From: Galeruca laticollis
Lineage: Eukaryota > Arthropoda > Insecta > Coleoptera > Chrysomelidae
Length of the DNA stretch: 64,000 nucleotides
Direction: 5' to 3'
Assembly (NCBI GenBank): GCA_963921935.1
Contig: OY998180.1
Coordinates: 115,194,890 to 115,258,889 of the forward strand
The notes under the pieces were generated by a model, which saw nothing but the letters and a program-made list of their open reading frames with translations, ran no database searches and was not told the origin of the DNA. Made by a program: the position numbers and the translations under genes. Positions within the stretch are counted from its first letter, which is position 1; the number at the start of each line of letters is the position of its first letter. This document shows, one piece after another, positions 21,953-33,225 of the stretch.

Positions 21953-22553
21953 CCAAAGATAAATTATCTCAGAATTATTTTGAAGGAAACAACTTTTGTA
22001 CTGTTGTGCAAAGTTTATTTAATACTTAATTTGCAGAGCGCTTTCGGCATTATGCCATCTTCAGTCTGGTTATTGCCAAGTTACAAGACTAGTGTGTCCA
22101 AACATTGTGCACTGTTTGAATACAAATTACGTTGCTTTCACATTGAAAATTTGTTAAAACTATTTACTGTTAAAATTTGAATTCAAAATTGCTTAAAATA
22201 ATTACTATTGAACTATACATTTTTAGATATCCATTTTGCCAAATCATTTTCAGAAAATCATTTATTTCTTTTCGTTTTGGAAATGACTTGGCAAAATGGA
22301 TAACGAAAAATGTGTAGTTCAATAGTAATAATTTTAAACAGTCCTAATTTTAACACATTTTGAATGTGAAAGCAACGTAATTTGTTTTCAAACAGTGTCC
22401 AATGTTTGGATATCCTAGTCTTGTAACTTGACAATGACCGCACTGAATATGGAATAATGCCGGAAACGCTTTGCAAATGAAATTTTAAATAAACTTTGCA
22501 CAACAGTACAAAAGTTGTTTCCTTCAAAGGAATTCTGAGATACATTTCTCTTG
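21953..22553. mobile_element. Foldback element 2 (~600 bp)
   Basis: Imperfect inverted repeat with arms of about 290 bp (21,953-22,240 and 22,285-22,553), beginning with 'TATCTCAGAATT...TTGAAGGAAACAAC' in both directions. Shared internal hallmark: GCGCTTTCGGCATTATGCC and its degenerate partner. The two mirrored short open frames inside are by-products. It sits inside mariner 3 and abuts the 3' end of the next LINE. Confidence 0.8.
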
Positions 22554-24058
22554 AGCTTCTTCTTCTTCTTTAGGTGCCGGCTTCTTGCGATGGTTGGCGA
22601 CCATCATAACTAATTTTATTTTGCTGTCTGCTGCCCTGAACAGGTCGTTTGATGTACAGTTGAACCATTTTCTGAGATTTCGAAGCCACAACATCCGTAT
22701 TCTTCCTATGCTTATTTTCCCTATTATTTTACCCTGGATAATTAGTTGTAGTAGCTTGTATCTTATACCTCTCATTACGCGGCCCAGTTATTGGAGTTTT
22801 CTGACATTTACCTCTTGAGACAGTTCTAGATCCTTTGAAACTCTCCGCAAGACTTCTTCATTGGTAATTCTATCAATGTATCATATCCGGAGTACCCGTC
22901 TGTAAAGCCACATATCGAAGGCATCTATCTTTTTAAGCATTACTTTTGTTAGAGTGGCAGCGTCTATTCCATAGAGCATTATTGTAAATATATAGCATTC
23001 GTATTTTAAGGTGGTTACTTAAAGCTTTGCAACAAAAGAATTGCTTCATTTTAATAAAGCTGTTACGTGCTATTTCAATTCTCGTTTTCAATTCTGATGA
23101 GTAATCACTGTTGTCGTTGATCAGGGTTCCTAGATATTTCTCATTCGCCCCGCTCAACTCTTTGTTTCCTATTTCAGCAATTGTGTTTTTTATTGTCTCC
23201 CATTCGATGTTTATGTCTCCCTTATCTTTGCTGGGTGCTGTCTGCAACTCTTCTGCAAGTCGTTCTTCAACCCTTGATCTAGTTTCGCTGTTTCTTAATC
23301 TCGTGACGTCCATTTTGTTACTCTTCTTGGACCGTTTGACTCGTTTTAAAGCTAGTTTGAATGTTGCAACTACAGAATTATGATCCGATGCCATGTCTGC
23401 CCCTCGGTATGTCTTGGCTAAGAGTATGCTATTTCTGTATCATGACATAGTCGATCTGGTTTCTTACTATTTTATCATTTGTGTCCTGTGGTTATTTCCA
23501 CGTGTATAATCTTCTTGGTGGTAGTTTCAATAAGGTGTTTGTCACTACTATATGTTTCTCTTAGACAAATTCAACCAGCCTCTCTCCTCTCTCGTTACGC
23601 TGTCCCAGTCCGTGCTCTCCAATGACATCCACAACCCCTCCTCTACCGATATTGGCATTGAAATCTCTCATTACAATTGTCACTTCGCGTCAGTAAAATT
23701 CATTAATTTCTCTGTCTTCACTTTGTGCCGTGAGGGCGTACACTTGAATTACATTTGTTCGTTTCTTTGATGTTTCTAACTGTATCATCATTACTCTCTC
23801 TGAGACGGGTACAAATCCTGTAACGTATTTACTTGTTTCGTTGTCTACCAAAATTCCAACACCGTTTGCATGCTTTTGTTGATCGTCATTACCAGAGTAG
23901 TAAAATGTTCCTCCATCAGTTATGCATTTACCACTACCGGGCCATCGGGTTTCACTAATTCCAAATATATTGACTTTCAGTCTGTTCATTTCCAGTGTTA
24001 AGTTGCCCAGTTTGCCAGCCTGGAAAAGACTTCTAACATTCCACGTTCCAATTTTTAA
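22554..24058 (-). pseudogene. RTE-like endonuclease fused to RT C-terminus
   Basis: The endonuclease part is in frame at 23,690-23,989 with NRLKVNIFGISETRWPGSG, FYYSGND, GVGILVDN and VIQVYALT. A further part has ASDHNSVVATFKL (about 23,390). After 'WETIKNTIAEIGNKEL' the frame continues directly with YLGTLINDNSDYSSELKTRI (about 23,130), a segment that in relatives lies after the RT palm domain; roughly 400 residues are missing between them. The last part (22,524-22,775) carries GKISIGRIRMLWLRNLRKWF, a typical C-terminal signature. Frameshifts separate the three open frames. Confidence 0.7.
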
Positions 24059-24590
24059 TTACCTCCCGGGGATTCTTCGCACCCTTTGTCAATTGAAGGA
24101 CTGCCGGGGACTAAGTTTTAAGTGTATTTGTCATGATGATTATACTATGGAAATAGAATGAGGTGATTTGCCCTTGCCTTCCTCATCGCTGTTCAATCGC
24201 CTTTCTGTGGTTTCCACTCTGCAGTTTGATGTCTGATTCCCAACCAATGGAGTTTTTCTTTCACTCCTTGCTTGGGGTCAGTCATGAGCAGCCAGCTGCC
24301 GTTTCTCAGTGCTAGTTGCCTTCATACTACCCTTAAAAGCTGGGTTGCCACTTACGCAGGATCCACCGTGTCGGAGCTTCTCTTCTTCGCCTTCCCCGCC
24401 GGTGTGGTCTTCATCCGTAACCCTGGACAAGGGGCCCTTACAAGGTACTATCAGCCGGATCCAGCTGAACCTAGGTTTTTTAGCGAGGTGTTACTCCTCG
24501 ATCCCTCCTCCTTCCTTACCTCTAGCGTGGTAAGGCCCCAGGCTTGGGACTGCCATAGCGGACTTCTCTTGTGTACACATCTGTAATTAT
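22554..24590 (-). mobile_element. RTE-like LINE, internally deleted
   Basis: Non-LTR retrotransposon on the minus strand. A GC-rich leader (about 24,070-24,590) is followed by an AP endonuclease starting TWNVRSLFQAGKL (about 24,040). The sequence then jumps to the far C-terminus of the reverse transcriptase protein and ends in a GAA-rich stretch at about 22,558-22,575. The RT catalytic core (YxDD) is missing, so it is non-autonomous. The protein type is the one often annotated in arthropods as 'craniofacial development protein 2-like' endonuclease/RT; assignment to the RTE group is likely but not proven. Confidence 0.7.
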
Positions 24591-24753
24591 GAATTAAAAA
24601 AAACGAATTAGTTAAGGAATAGGAATAAGTAGAAGAAGCGTATCGAGAATAATGAAAAAATAGACATACCAGCAGGAACTTTACGATAGACAATTTGATC
24701 AATGGATAGATTTTTGTTTATGGGTAATGAAACAGTTGGCGGTAACTGAACAC
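24591..24753. other. Spacer between LINEs, no gene
   Basis: About 160 bp between the RTE-like leader and the poly(A) of the next LINE. Nothing recognised. Confidence 0.4.
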
Positions 24754-24820
24754 TTTTTTTTTTATTCAAACTAATCCGCTTCCACCCAAGGTGATTAGCG
24801 GTGTATAACAATGTACAATA

Positions 24821-27800
24821 TTAAATTTTGTTTAGTAAATTAATGTCCTTTAAGAATACCATCAATGTGTCAACTGGGCAATTTACACCTAAGAGTATAT
24901 TTAAATCTGTAGGTAGTCTATATTTTAGCCGGTTCGTGTCAAACTTAGTGCAATTGATCAGAACATGTTTCACTGTTAAATGTTCTTGACATAGATCACA
25001 TATAGGAGCATTGTCTTTATTGAAAAGATAAGTATGCGTAAATTTGCAATGCCCTATTCTAAGTCTAGTGACAATCACTTGTGCTCTGCGTGTTGTGGTT
25101 GGATGCTTCCACCGCGTCACTGTTGACTTAAATTCGCGAAGTTTGTCTTGCGATCGCTGCCAGTCTTGTTGCCAGTGGTTATAAACTTTTTCCCGAATAA
25201 GTGTTCTCAAGGCACTCACCACGCACTTTGTTATGAGTTCCGCATTAACGTTTACGATTGCGTTACGCGCACATAGGTCCGCTTCTTCGTTGCCTCTGAT
25301 GCCAATGTGAGCAGGAATCCACATGAAATCGACAGATTTATTGTTGTTCTGGATATTATGAAGCTGTGATTTAATTGATTGTAGTATTGGGTGCTTGGGA
25401 TAAGGATGTTTCAAGGAATGAATGCTACTTAAGGAATCAGTTAAAATTAGGGTTTTGGGATTTGGAAAGGAGGTAATTACTTTAAGGGCATGAAAGATAG
25501 CATAGAGTTCTGCCGTAAATATGCTAGTGTGAGGGGAGAATTTTATGCTGTAAGATTCAGTTGTAGTCACTATTGCAGCACCCACTCCAGCCTTCGATTT
25601 CGAAGCATCCGTGTAGACTAAGCCATTGTAGTCATGCAGTATCTTGTTGAGTTCTGCGAAGATTTCATGGCGATTTGTATCTCTATCAAGCCCAGTCAGA
25701 TTAGTACGGCAGCGAGGGGTAGAAACTGTCCACGGAGCTGGATGTTCGACAGTGGATGGAAACATTGTTGGGAGCTCTAAATTAAACTTCTGAAAAAGTT
25801 CTCTAACTCTGGCGTAAAATGGCTTAGATAGATGCGGTTTTTTATCAAAAAGATCCCTATATCTGTTGTTGAATGTGTTACTGTAAACTGGTTTTTCAGC
25901 ATTAGTGGATATAGCAGCCGCGTAATTCAAACTCAATATAGAGCGTCTGTAACTTAATGATGGTTCACCAAGAAGACTTTGGATGCTGGTATTAGGGGAT
26001 GTTGTAAACGAGCCTGAAGCTATTCTTAATGCTGTATTATGGATAACATCAAGTTTGCGAAGTACAGTTTTTCTGGCAGATGCATAAGCTATGGAGCCGT
26101 AATCTATTTTTGACCTGATGAGCGTTTTATATATAAGCAGTAGCGTTGCTTGGTCTGATCCCCAATTTAAATTTTCTAGGCTTCTCATTATATTAAGCCG
26201 CTGCATACATGTTTGGACCAACTTCTCTATGTGATCTTTCCAGGTAAGCTTATGGTCAAAGATCATTCCTAGAAATTTTGCTGATGTTTTGAAGTTAATA
26301 TTTTGGTTATAAAGCTTCAATTTTGGAGTAATATATGAACGTTTCCTGCTAAATACCACACCTGTTGTTTTGGTAACAGAAAACCTGAAGCCGGATTGAC
26401 GTGACCATACTTCCAAATTTGTGATGAATTGTTGCATAAATAGAGATATTGTATTTATATTTTTTCCTTTTATGTAAACCACTAGGTCATCTGCGAAAAC
26501 TCTTGCTTTCAGTGGTTTTTTTAAATTGTTAAGAATGTTGTTAATGGCAATAAAAAATAAAGTAGGGCTGATAACTGAGCCTTGTGGGGTTCCATTTGCT
26601 TGGCGGTAAATATCAGATAGTTCGTCATCAACCCGAACTTTGAATGTTCTGTTGGCAAGAAAGTTGTTGGTAAAAGCTAGGCAATTTCCTGTGATATTCC
26701 ATCTTTGTAGTTGCATCAGGATGTTTGGAGCCCAGCAGGTATCAAATGCTTTTGAGATATCAAAGAAAATGGCTACGCATACCTGTTTGGTGGCAAAAGC
26801 CTCATTGATCTCACTTTCCAAATCCACAACATTGTCCAGAGTTGAGCGGTTTGGTCTAAATCCAGTTTGTTCTTTGATTAGGAGGTTAGAAGTTTCGAGA
26901 TGCCACATGAGTCTTTGGTTGACAATTTTCTCTAGCAATTTTCCCAGTGAGCAAGTTAGAGATATTGGTCTGTACGAGTTGGCTTCTTGTTTGGGTTTTT
27001 TAGATTTCAAAAATGGTAGAAATAGCTTCAGACCATAAAGAAGGAAATACTTTGTCTTCCCATATCATGTTGAAAAGTTTCAGTAGATGCCGCTTTGCTG
27101 AAGGTGGTAGATATTTGAGAAATAAGACTGGAATATTGTCTGGACCTGGACTAGAATTTTTCATTTCGTCTAAGGAGCTGTCAAGTTCTTCTATGGTGAT
27201 AGGATGATTTAAAGGGTTATCGAGTGTATCTTCAAAACTGATGGGAGTTTGTTCGATTTGAGCCTTGTAATTGAGAAAGTCGCGTGTGAAATTTGAAGTT
27301 GACGATTGTTCTTGATAGGATTGGCCCAAAATATTGGCTATATCTATTGTGGATGAGTAGTAGTGATCATTGTGTTTAATGCTACGAATAGTGCTTTTTG
27401 AACTATGTCCATTCATTTTTCTTATTTTGGTCCAGACTTGGCTTATTGGAGTGGAAGAGTTTATTTCAGAAACAAATTCCTGCCAAGATTTTTTCTTGGA
27501 TTGTTTGATTACAAGTTGTGCCTTTGCCTTGTATTTCTTTAGCTCTACGCGATTTTGGAGAGTTTTGTGTTTCCTATACTTGTTCAATGCTGCTTTTGCT
27601 TCCCTGATAGCTTTTTCGCACTCTTGATTCCACCAGGGGACTGGAGTATGGCCTTTTATGTCTTTTGTTTGGCCAATGTGCTGGTTGGCACTATCCAAGA
27701 TGATTTCATTGAAGTTCAATACACATTTCCGGATATCGTTGGTAATATCGCAGCTATCCATATTTAGTTCAATCTGATTTCTGAAGGATGTCCAATCTGC

Positions 27801-28460
27801 TGATTTGATTCTCCATTTAGGCGAGTATTTTGGTGAATATTTCCCTAGAGAGGAACGATTCTCGATAATTATTGGAAAGTGATCACTTCCATAGGAGTAC
27901 GAGAGAGCCTCCCATGATAGATTGACAGATAATGCTGGGTCACAGAGGCTTAAATCGATAGCTGAGGTTTCTCCGGTAGATATGTTAAACCTAGTATGGC
28001 TTCCATCGTTCAGAAAATTCAGTGGAATGTCGGCAATGAGTTTCTCTAGTATGTGTCCTCTTGGGTTTGTCGATTTACTGCCCCATATTATGTTATGTGC
28101 GTTAAAATCTCCAATGATAATTCTTGGACTTGGTATCTGATTCAATAAGTTTTCTAAGTCTTTGTATTCTATTGTGGAATCGGGAGCAATATATATTACA
28201 AATGTAAAATGTTTTATGGCTGGTGAGTTTTACAACAACAGCTTCGATATCTGAGTTTACATGGAAGTAATCTGCTTGAAAAGATTTACTTATTAAAGTT
28301 ACCACTCCTCCACTGGCACGTTTGGTGTTGTTACGAGTTTTGGAGAAAAACTGAAATTGACTGTTTGAATAGCTGCTATCTGGTTTGAGATTGGATTCTT
28401 GAAGGCATATGATGTCAGGAGAGTATTCTTTAATGATAACTTGTAGCATACCAAGTCGAT
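24821..28460 (-). pseudogene. I-type LINE ORF2: endonuclease, RT, RNase H
   Basis: Three consecutive frames joined by one-base shifts near 28,120 and 27,005. The first (28,102-28,449) has the endonuclease start PDIICLQESNL and ASGGVVTLI. The second (27,000-28,145) has IIIGDFNAHN and GSDHFPI, then a linker and the RT thumb/finger start SSPGPDNIPV. The third (24,821-27,010, 729 residues) has NSYRPISLT, FDISKAFDT, NGTPQGSVISPTLF and the catalytic FADDLVVY. It then has RNase H (VYTDASKSKAG, FTAELYAI, LTDSLSS, GNEEADLCA) and a CDLC..H...C motif. All catalytic residues are present. It reverse-transcribes and nicks target DNA during retrotransposition. Confidence 0.88.
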
Positions 28461-28535
28461 GGTAGAAACCATCTATGTTCCATTGAAGAATGGAGTTGAA
28501 TTTTGGAGTAATTTGAGAGGGTTATGGGCGACAAA

Positions 28536-29813
28536 TTAATTATTAGTAGATGAATCCGATTCAGAGTCAATTAAGTCTTGGCCAAGATGAGCGAATATCT
28601 TTTTTTTAAGTTTGGTGATTCTCGTTTTTGTTGCCTTGTCATTTATGTGGGGATATACTTCGGTTAACATAGTAGTAAGCGCAAGGAGATCAGATGTGAA
28701 ATCTAGAGCTATATTTACAGGTTGGGGTGAGCCGGTTACGTTATCTAATAAAACACTTAATTGGTCGTAGTCCAGAATGAAAGGTGGCGAATGATTTTCG
28801 ATGTACTCTTTGCAGGAAATGGTTGATTGTTTCTTGCTCAATTTATTCTTTTTTAGAGTTGGTTTTGGTTTAGGGAATAATTTTTTTGGCATTATGTTAT
28901 TATCGCTATCGGGTGTGGGGGTATCTTCCATAGGTCTTTTGCTTATGGTTTTGGCCATATTGGGGATATTTGTTGCTTCCGTTTCTGCTTCCATATTCAT
29001 TGAAGTTGTGGACGTCTCTTGACTAAGTGGATCAGAAGTCAATTTTTGTGTATTAATTGTATTTGTTGACAAAGATGGTGGGAGAGTTTGGATTGGGGTT
29101 GTGAGAAGAGTTTGGGAAGTCGTAAGCGGTTCATTATTTGATATTGAACTATATGTATTAGGTTCTGATTCGTTGGAGCTATTGATACATTGTGAGGCTA
29201 TATGACCATCAGATTTGCATTTGTAGCATGTTAGTCCGTCTTTTTGGAGGAAAACTCGGTAGCTGGTTTGTTCGAATTCAATCAACATGGAGTCTGGAAG
29301 CTGTTGAGTATAAGGGCTTACGTAAATCTGTCTTCTGAAACTCAGGATGTGACTATACTCAGGTAATGTTGCACCGATTCTTAGAAACGTCATGGGAGAA
29401 ACTGGATTTAGACCTATTTTTGATATTTCATCTGTTAGCAGTTGATGTGGGATGGTTGGACTTACATTGGAAAGTATGATTCTATCAGCCGGAGTTATGA
29501 GTCGACGAGCTACTAGTTTTTCGCCGTTGACGGTTATGGAGCCATAATTGTTCATGAAGTTATCAACTACTGATTTGTTTGCTAAGTACATACAAACACG
29601 ATTGTTCGAAAGCCTTGATGAAAAAATAATATTTTTTGGTTGAATGATTGATCCTAATGGGATAAGGTAATCCTGTAATTTGGCATTGTTGATAGCGCAA
29701 AAAACGATTGCTTGTTGCTTGCTTGGAAAAAGAGCTTGGTTGACTGCTGATGAATAACTTTTGATAACTGTTGTAGGAGTATTTGAGTGTGAATCATTGA
29801 TAGAAGACATCAT
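28536..29813 (-). CDS. I-type LINE ORF1 (nucleic-acid-binding protein)
   Basis: 425 residues, uninterrupted, starting MMSSINDSHS at 29,813. The N-terminal third resembles the RRM-like/Gag-like ORF1 region of I elements. A single CCHC knuckle, CYKCKSDGHIASQC, sits near residue 200. A Ser/Thr/Pro-rich and then Lys-rich segment follows, with a C-terminal helical part. ORF1 proteins coat the element RNA. The gap of about 80 bp to ORF2 is usual. The intact frame contrasts with the broken ORF2. Confidence 0.75.
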   Translation of the reverse strand: MMSSINDSHSNTPTTVIKSYSSAVNQALFPSKQQAIVFCAINNAKLQDYLIPLGSIIQPKNIIFSSRLSNNRVCMYLANKSVVDNFMNNYGSITVNGEKLVARRLITPADRIILSNVSPTIPHQLLTDEISKIGLNPVSPMTFLRIGATLPEYSHILSFRRQIYVSPYTQQLPDSMLIEFEQTSYRVFLQKDGLTCYKCKSDGHIASQCINSSNESEPNTYSSISNNEPLTTSQTLLTTPIQTLPPSLSTNTINTQKLTSDPLSQETSTTSMNMEAETEATNIPNMAKTISKRPMEDTPTPDSDNNIMPKKLFPKPKPTLKKNKLSKKQSTISCKEYIENHSPPFILDYDQLSVLLDNVTGSPQPVNIALDFTSDLLALTTMLTEVYPHINDKATKTRITKLKKKIFAHLGQDLIDSESDSSTNN

Positions 29814-30000
29814 TAAAATTTGATTTTATTTGGCCGGAATTTGGAATACGTCACTGGCCGCTATTAGTAAATAGTAGCATGCGAAACTAGTTTGTTGCTT
29901 TTTATAGGTGATGTATTACTTGAATTGACCGTGTTTATGATGTAGAATTCACTAAGTTTAAATAATTTGAAGAACAATATAAGTAAAGTGAACTTACAGT

Positions 30001-30729
30001 TTCTGAAAGTACTTCTCACTGATCAAAACTAATTAAAAAAGGTTTAAACTAACTAAATTTGTAATATTTCGAGGACTGCACAAAACTAGACTAGTCACTT
30101 GTTCTGTCAGAGCCGAACTCCAACACTTTTTTTTCCTTGTAATGTTTACTAATGAAGCTACATTCCATAGTAATGGTGTAGTGAATAGATTTTCATTACT
30201 ATAGTGATGAAAATTCCGACTATTTATATTTATTGTTGTGAAGAGAGTATTATATCGAAGGACCATTAACATTATTTGTTGTGAAGAGAGAGTTATATTG
30301 TAGTTTCTGAGTATTAATTAACTTGTTGATTAGGTGTGGTTTAAATTAAACATGCTTGCACTCCTCACTACTTTTTTTCACTTGTTTTATCAAAAACCTG
30401 TTGGTCTATTTATTTTAATTTATATTACTTTGAGAGAGATTAGCATGTCCTTTGCTAATATAAAAGCCGGCATTTACCGGTAAAGGTTGAAAGAGAGTTA
30501 CATGCTTGTTCGATCAGTGGAGTGGAAAAAGGATGATTTGGAGGTTGTACGTCTATTTATGCGTATATGAGGAAGGGGATGGGTAGATAGTGGTATGCTC
30601 TCGATGTGCCTACGTGACTATTTACATGTTTTGTAGGTATTTTGTTTGTTTGAATGAAATGTTGTATGTATGGATTACGTGACTATCCACATATGTATCT
30701 GTAAATCTGTAAAGGTTTGAAGGGTGGGT
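30001..30729. other. No gene; LINE 5'/3' untranslated sequence
   Basis: Probably the 5' leader of the I-type LINE and the 3' UTR of the LOA/R1-type LINE. It contains a direct duplication of TTGTTGTGAAGAGAG (about 30,232 and 30,276) and two related copies of a TACGTGACTAT.CACAT block (30,610 and 30,677). Confidence 0.4.
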
Positions 30730-32558
30730 GGCCCCACAGCACTTAGTCCACAATTGGCCCATTGTGCATCCTTCTGAGGTTCAAAACTTCCTTCTAGCTT
30801 GTCATCCAGCCTACTTCCTTGAAGTAGGTGATAACGTTGCCTGAATTAAGTTCCCTGATATTGGCGTATGTTAGACTGTGCTCGCCGAATAGTTGAAACC
30901 TAAAATGAGAGAGTGTCTGACATTCGCAAAGAATGTGTTCGACAGTCTCATCTTCTTGTTCACATCCTCTACAAAGTGGAGTGTTACATAGACCCAGTCT
31001 GTGAAGGTGTTTTCGTAGGTGGCAGTGACCAGTCAGAATTCCCGTGGTTGTTCATAGGTTCCGCCTGTTCATAGTCACGTATTTTTTCGCTACTTTGCTA
31101 TCCGGATACTGTAGCAGTTCCTTGGCAAGCCTGCAGCCTTCTGCGTCGTCCCATCTACCCTTAAACTTATTAAGGGAGTGTTCCTTTAATAGGTCGGCCG
31201 TCGCTTACGGCGATAGACCAATGAAAGTGCCAGGTCCCAAGAGTTTTTGGGAGGCTGCCTTCCTGGCTAGCGAGTCTGCAATACGGTTTCCTTTAGATTT
31301 CTCATGGCCCTTGATCCAGCCTAAAGTGACCGTGTTGTTGTTACAGGCTTCGATTAAGGCCATGTGACATTCTAGTACTAGGCCTGATGTAATACGTGGT
31401 CTGTTCAGGGCTAGTAGTGTTTGTCTACTGTCCGTAAGGACGTATATATTATTACCTGTGGTTTTCCTTTTGGTAATCTCTTTAGCAGCGATGCAGATAG
31501 CAGTGAGCTCTGTTTGAGCAACACTTGCATTGCAGCCCATTGTCCATTTTATGTTTAGATTCAGGGATCTGGAAAAAATACCACATCCTGAGCCCACATT
31601 GGATTTAGACCCGTCTGTGAAGATGCGGATTGCGCCTTCTTCCAATAGGTCTTGTTAGTTGTTTTTAAAAATTACCTTGTAGGGCCTGTTGAAGGCATAT
31701 CGCGGTGGAATCGAGTCCGTATTGGCCTGCAGCAGTGAGATCTCCCTGAGGGCCTCCTGCCACAAGTTACGTCTCAGTTTACCGGATCTTACATCAGGTT
31801 GTATACCAGTAGAGCGCAGACGTGACATGGTCATCAAAACAACCTCCTTGATGTATATGTCAAGGGGAGTGAGACCGAGGATTACCTCCATAGCTCTTGT
31901 TGGTGCGGTTCTCATGCCTCCTGTTGTGTTGAGGCATGCTGTTCTTTGGATTTGGTCCAGTTTACGGACGACTGTCAGCTGGTTTGCTTTAGCTCCCCAG
32001 GCAATCGCGCCGTACGTTAGCATAGGTCTGATGATGGCAGTGTAGATCCAGGCAAGCAACCCTACGTGACATTCCCCAGGGGCGGCCGATGGTTCTACGA
32101 CACTGCTCATAAGAAATATATGCTTTTTTAACTCTATTTTCTAAGTAGGAGTTCCACGTTAACTTACTGTCAAAGTTGACCCCTAAATATTTCACCTCTG
32201 AAGAGAAATTAAGTTTGGTATCTAGGAGCTTTGGGGCTTGGTGTATTGCAAGCTTCCTTTTTTTCGTGAAGAGGACCATCTCAGTCTTTTTTGGATTTAT
32301 TGACAGCGAATGGTCTCTGCACCATTGTTCTATGATATTGAGGGCCTCTTGCATTAAAGCGCAGAGTGTCTCCTCGAATCTTCCTGTTAGCAGAATCACT
32401 AGGTCATCTGCGTATGCTATTGTGTAGAAGTTGTTATCATTGAGGTGGCTGACCAAGGAGTCTAAGACCATGTTCCATAGTAGTGGTGAGAGCACCCCTC
32501 CCTGTTGACAACCTTTTACAAGCAAGCCTCTGATGGTTACATCATCCACACTATCCAC
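30730..32558 (-). mobile_element. LOA/R1-type LINE, 5'-truncated
   Basis: Minus-strand non-LTR retrotransposon keeping only the C-terminal half of ORF2: part of the RT palm, thumb, RNase H and a terminal Cys/His motif. The RT has CQQGGVLSPLLWNMVLD and YADDLVILL; RNase H has FTDGSKSNVG, AQTELTAI and LTDSRQTLL. The presence of RNase H and the wording around 'SINPKKTEMVLFTKKRK' fit LOA/R1-like members of the I superfamily. It begins abruptly inside mariner 3 at 32,558, the usual 5' truncation. Confidence 0.78.
30790..32558 (-). pseudogene. LOA/R1-type LINE ORF2 C-terminal half
   Basis: Frames 31,989-32,558 (RT palm with the catalytic YADD and KYLGVNFDSKLTW), 31,655-32,110 (thumb, with LTYGAIAWG and QRTACLNTTGG) and 31,205-31,645 (RNase H) are joined by frameshifts. 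A last degenerate part down to about 30,790 encodes a CRGCEQEDETVEHILCEC-type finger. Catalytic residues of RT and RNase H survive, but the endonuclease and ORF1 are absent. Confidence 0.75.
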
Positions 32559-32639
32559 ATGTGTAAATTTGATATTTATTGTCGAATAGAAGGTTATATG
32601 AATAATATATATTTATATGGAATGTGGCATAATTAGTAG

Positions 32640-33225
32640 GGAGGTGTGGATTAATGTAATTAATTCTCAGGAAAAGATTTATTTTCAAATCCGAACACCG
32701 ACTATTTCCGGACACTCGACCATCAAAAACGATGGTCATTGAATGTATGGGAAGGAATAATAGGTAATAGGTCCTTACTTCTTAAATGGAAATTCAAATG
32801 CTGCAAAATTGTGTAGATTCTTACTGTGTCAACCTTCTAAACTTTTGGAAGACGTTCCGTTAGTAGTACGACGAAGAATGTGGATTCAGTTATATGGTGC
32901 TTACAGTTTAAGAGTAAGAAATTGTTTAAATAGGTTATTTCCAGGGAAATGGATTCGTAGATGTGTTCAACATAAATGACCACCAAGATAGCCAGATTTA
33001 ACGCCTATCGATTTCTTTTTATGGGGCTTCATTAAAGCTATAGTTTATAATACCTATCCAACCACTTCAGATGACATGAAAGATATAATAAGAGCTGCTT
33101 TCGCAACAGTACCACCTCAACTGTTAACTGAAGTTGAAAGCAATTTAAAAAAAAGAGTTCAATTGTGTGTTGAACAAGATGGCCATCATTTCCCACCTTC
33201 CACCTTCATTAGTTATTATTTTGAG
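32640..33225 (+). pseudogene. Mariner 3 transposase, C-terminal part
   Basis: In shifting frames: LNVWEGIIGN (about 32,735), a degenerate 'LYGA' at the second-aspartate motif, NRLFPGKWIRR, then after stops PDLTPIDFFLWGFIKAIVYN (about 32,995-33,055) with the third catalytic aspartate. The last open frame (33,076 onward) carries CVEQDGHHF, the usual C-terminus. It continues the N-terminal part at 21,682. Confidence 0.75.

Larger units (their letters stand above)
24754..30000 (-). mobile_element. I-type LINE, nearly complete
   Basis: Minus-strand non-LTR retrotransposon. It has a 5' region above 29,813, ORF1 with a CCHC knuckle, ORF2 with AP endonuclease, reverse transcriptase, RNase H and a C-terminal Cys/His motif, then a short 3' UTR with AATAAA and a 10-nt poly(A) (24,754-24,763). 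The order EN-RT-RNH and a Gag-like ORF1 fit the I superfamily (I/Nimb-like). The 5' border is uncertain. Only two frameshifts break ORF2, so the insertion is fairly young. Confidence 0.85.

Noticed and set aside
21923..22545. Two mirrored ~90-residue frames
   Set aside because: Both arise from the arms of foldback 2; the similarity is due to the inverted repeat, not a conserved protein.
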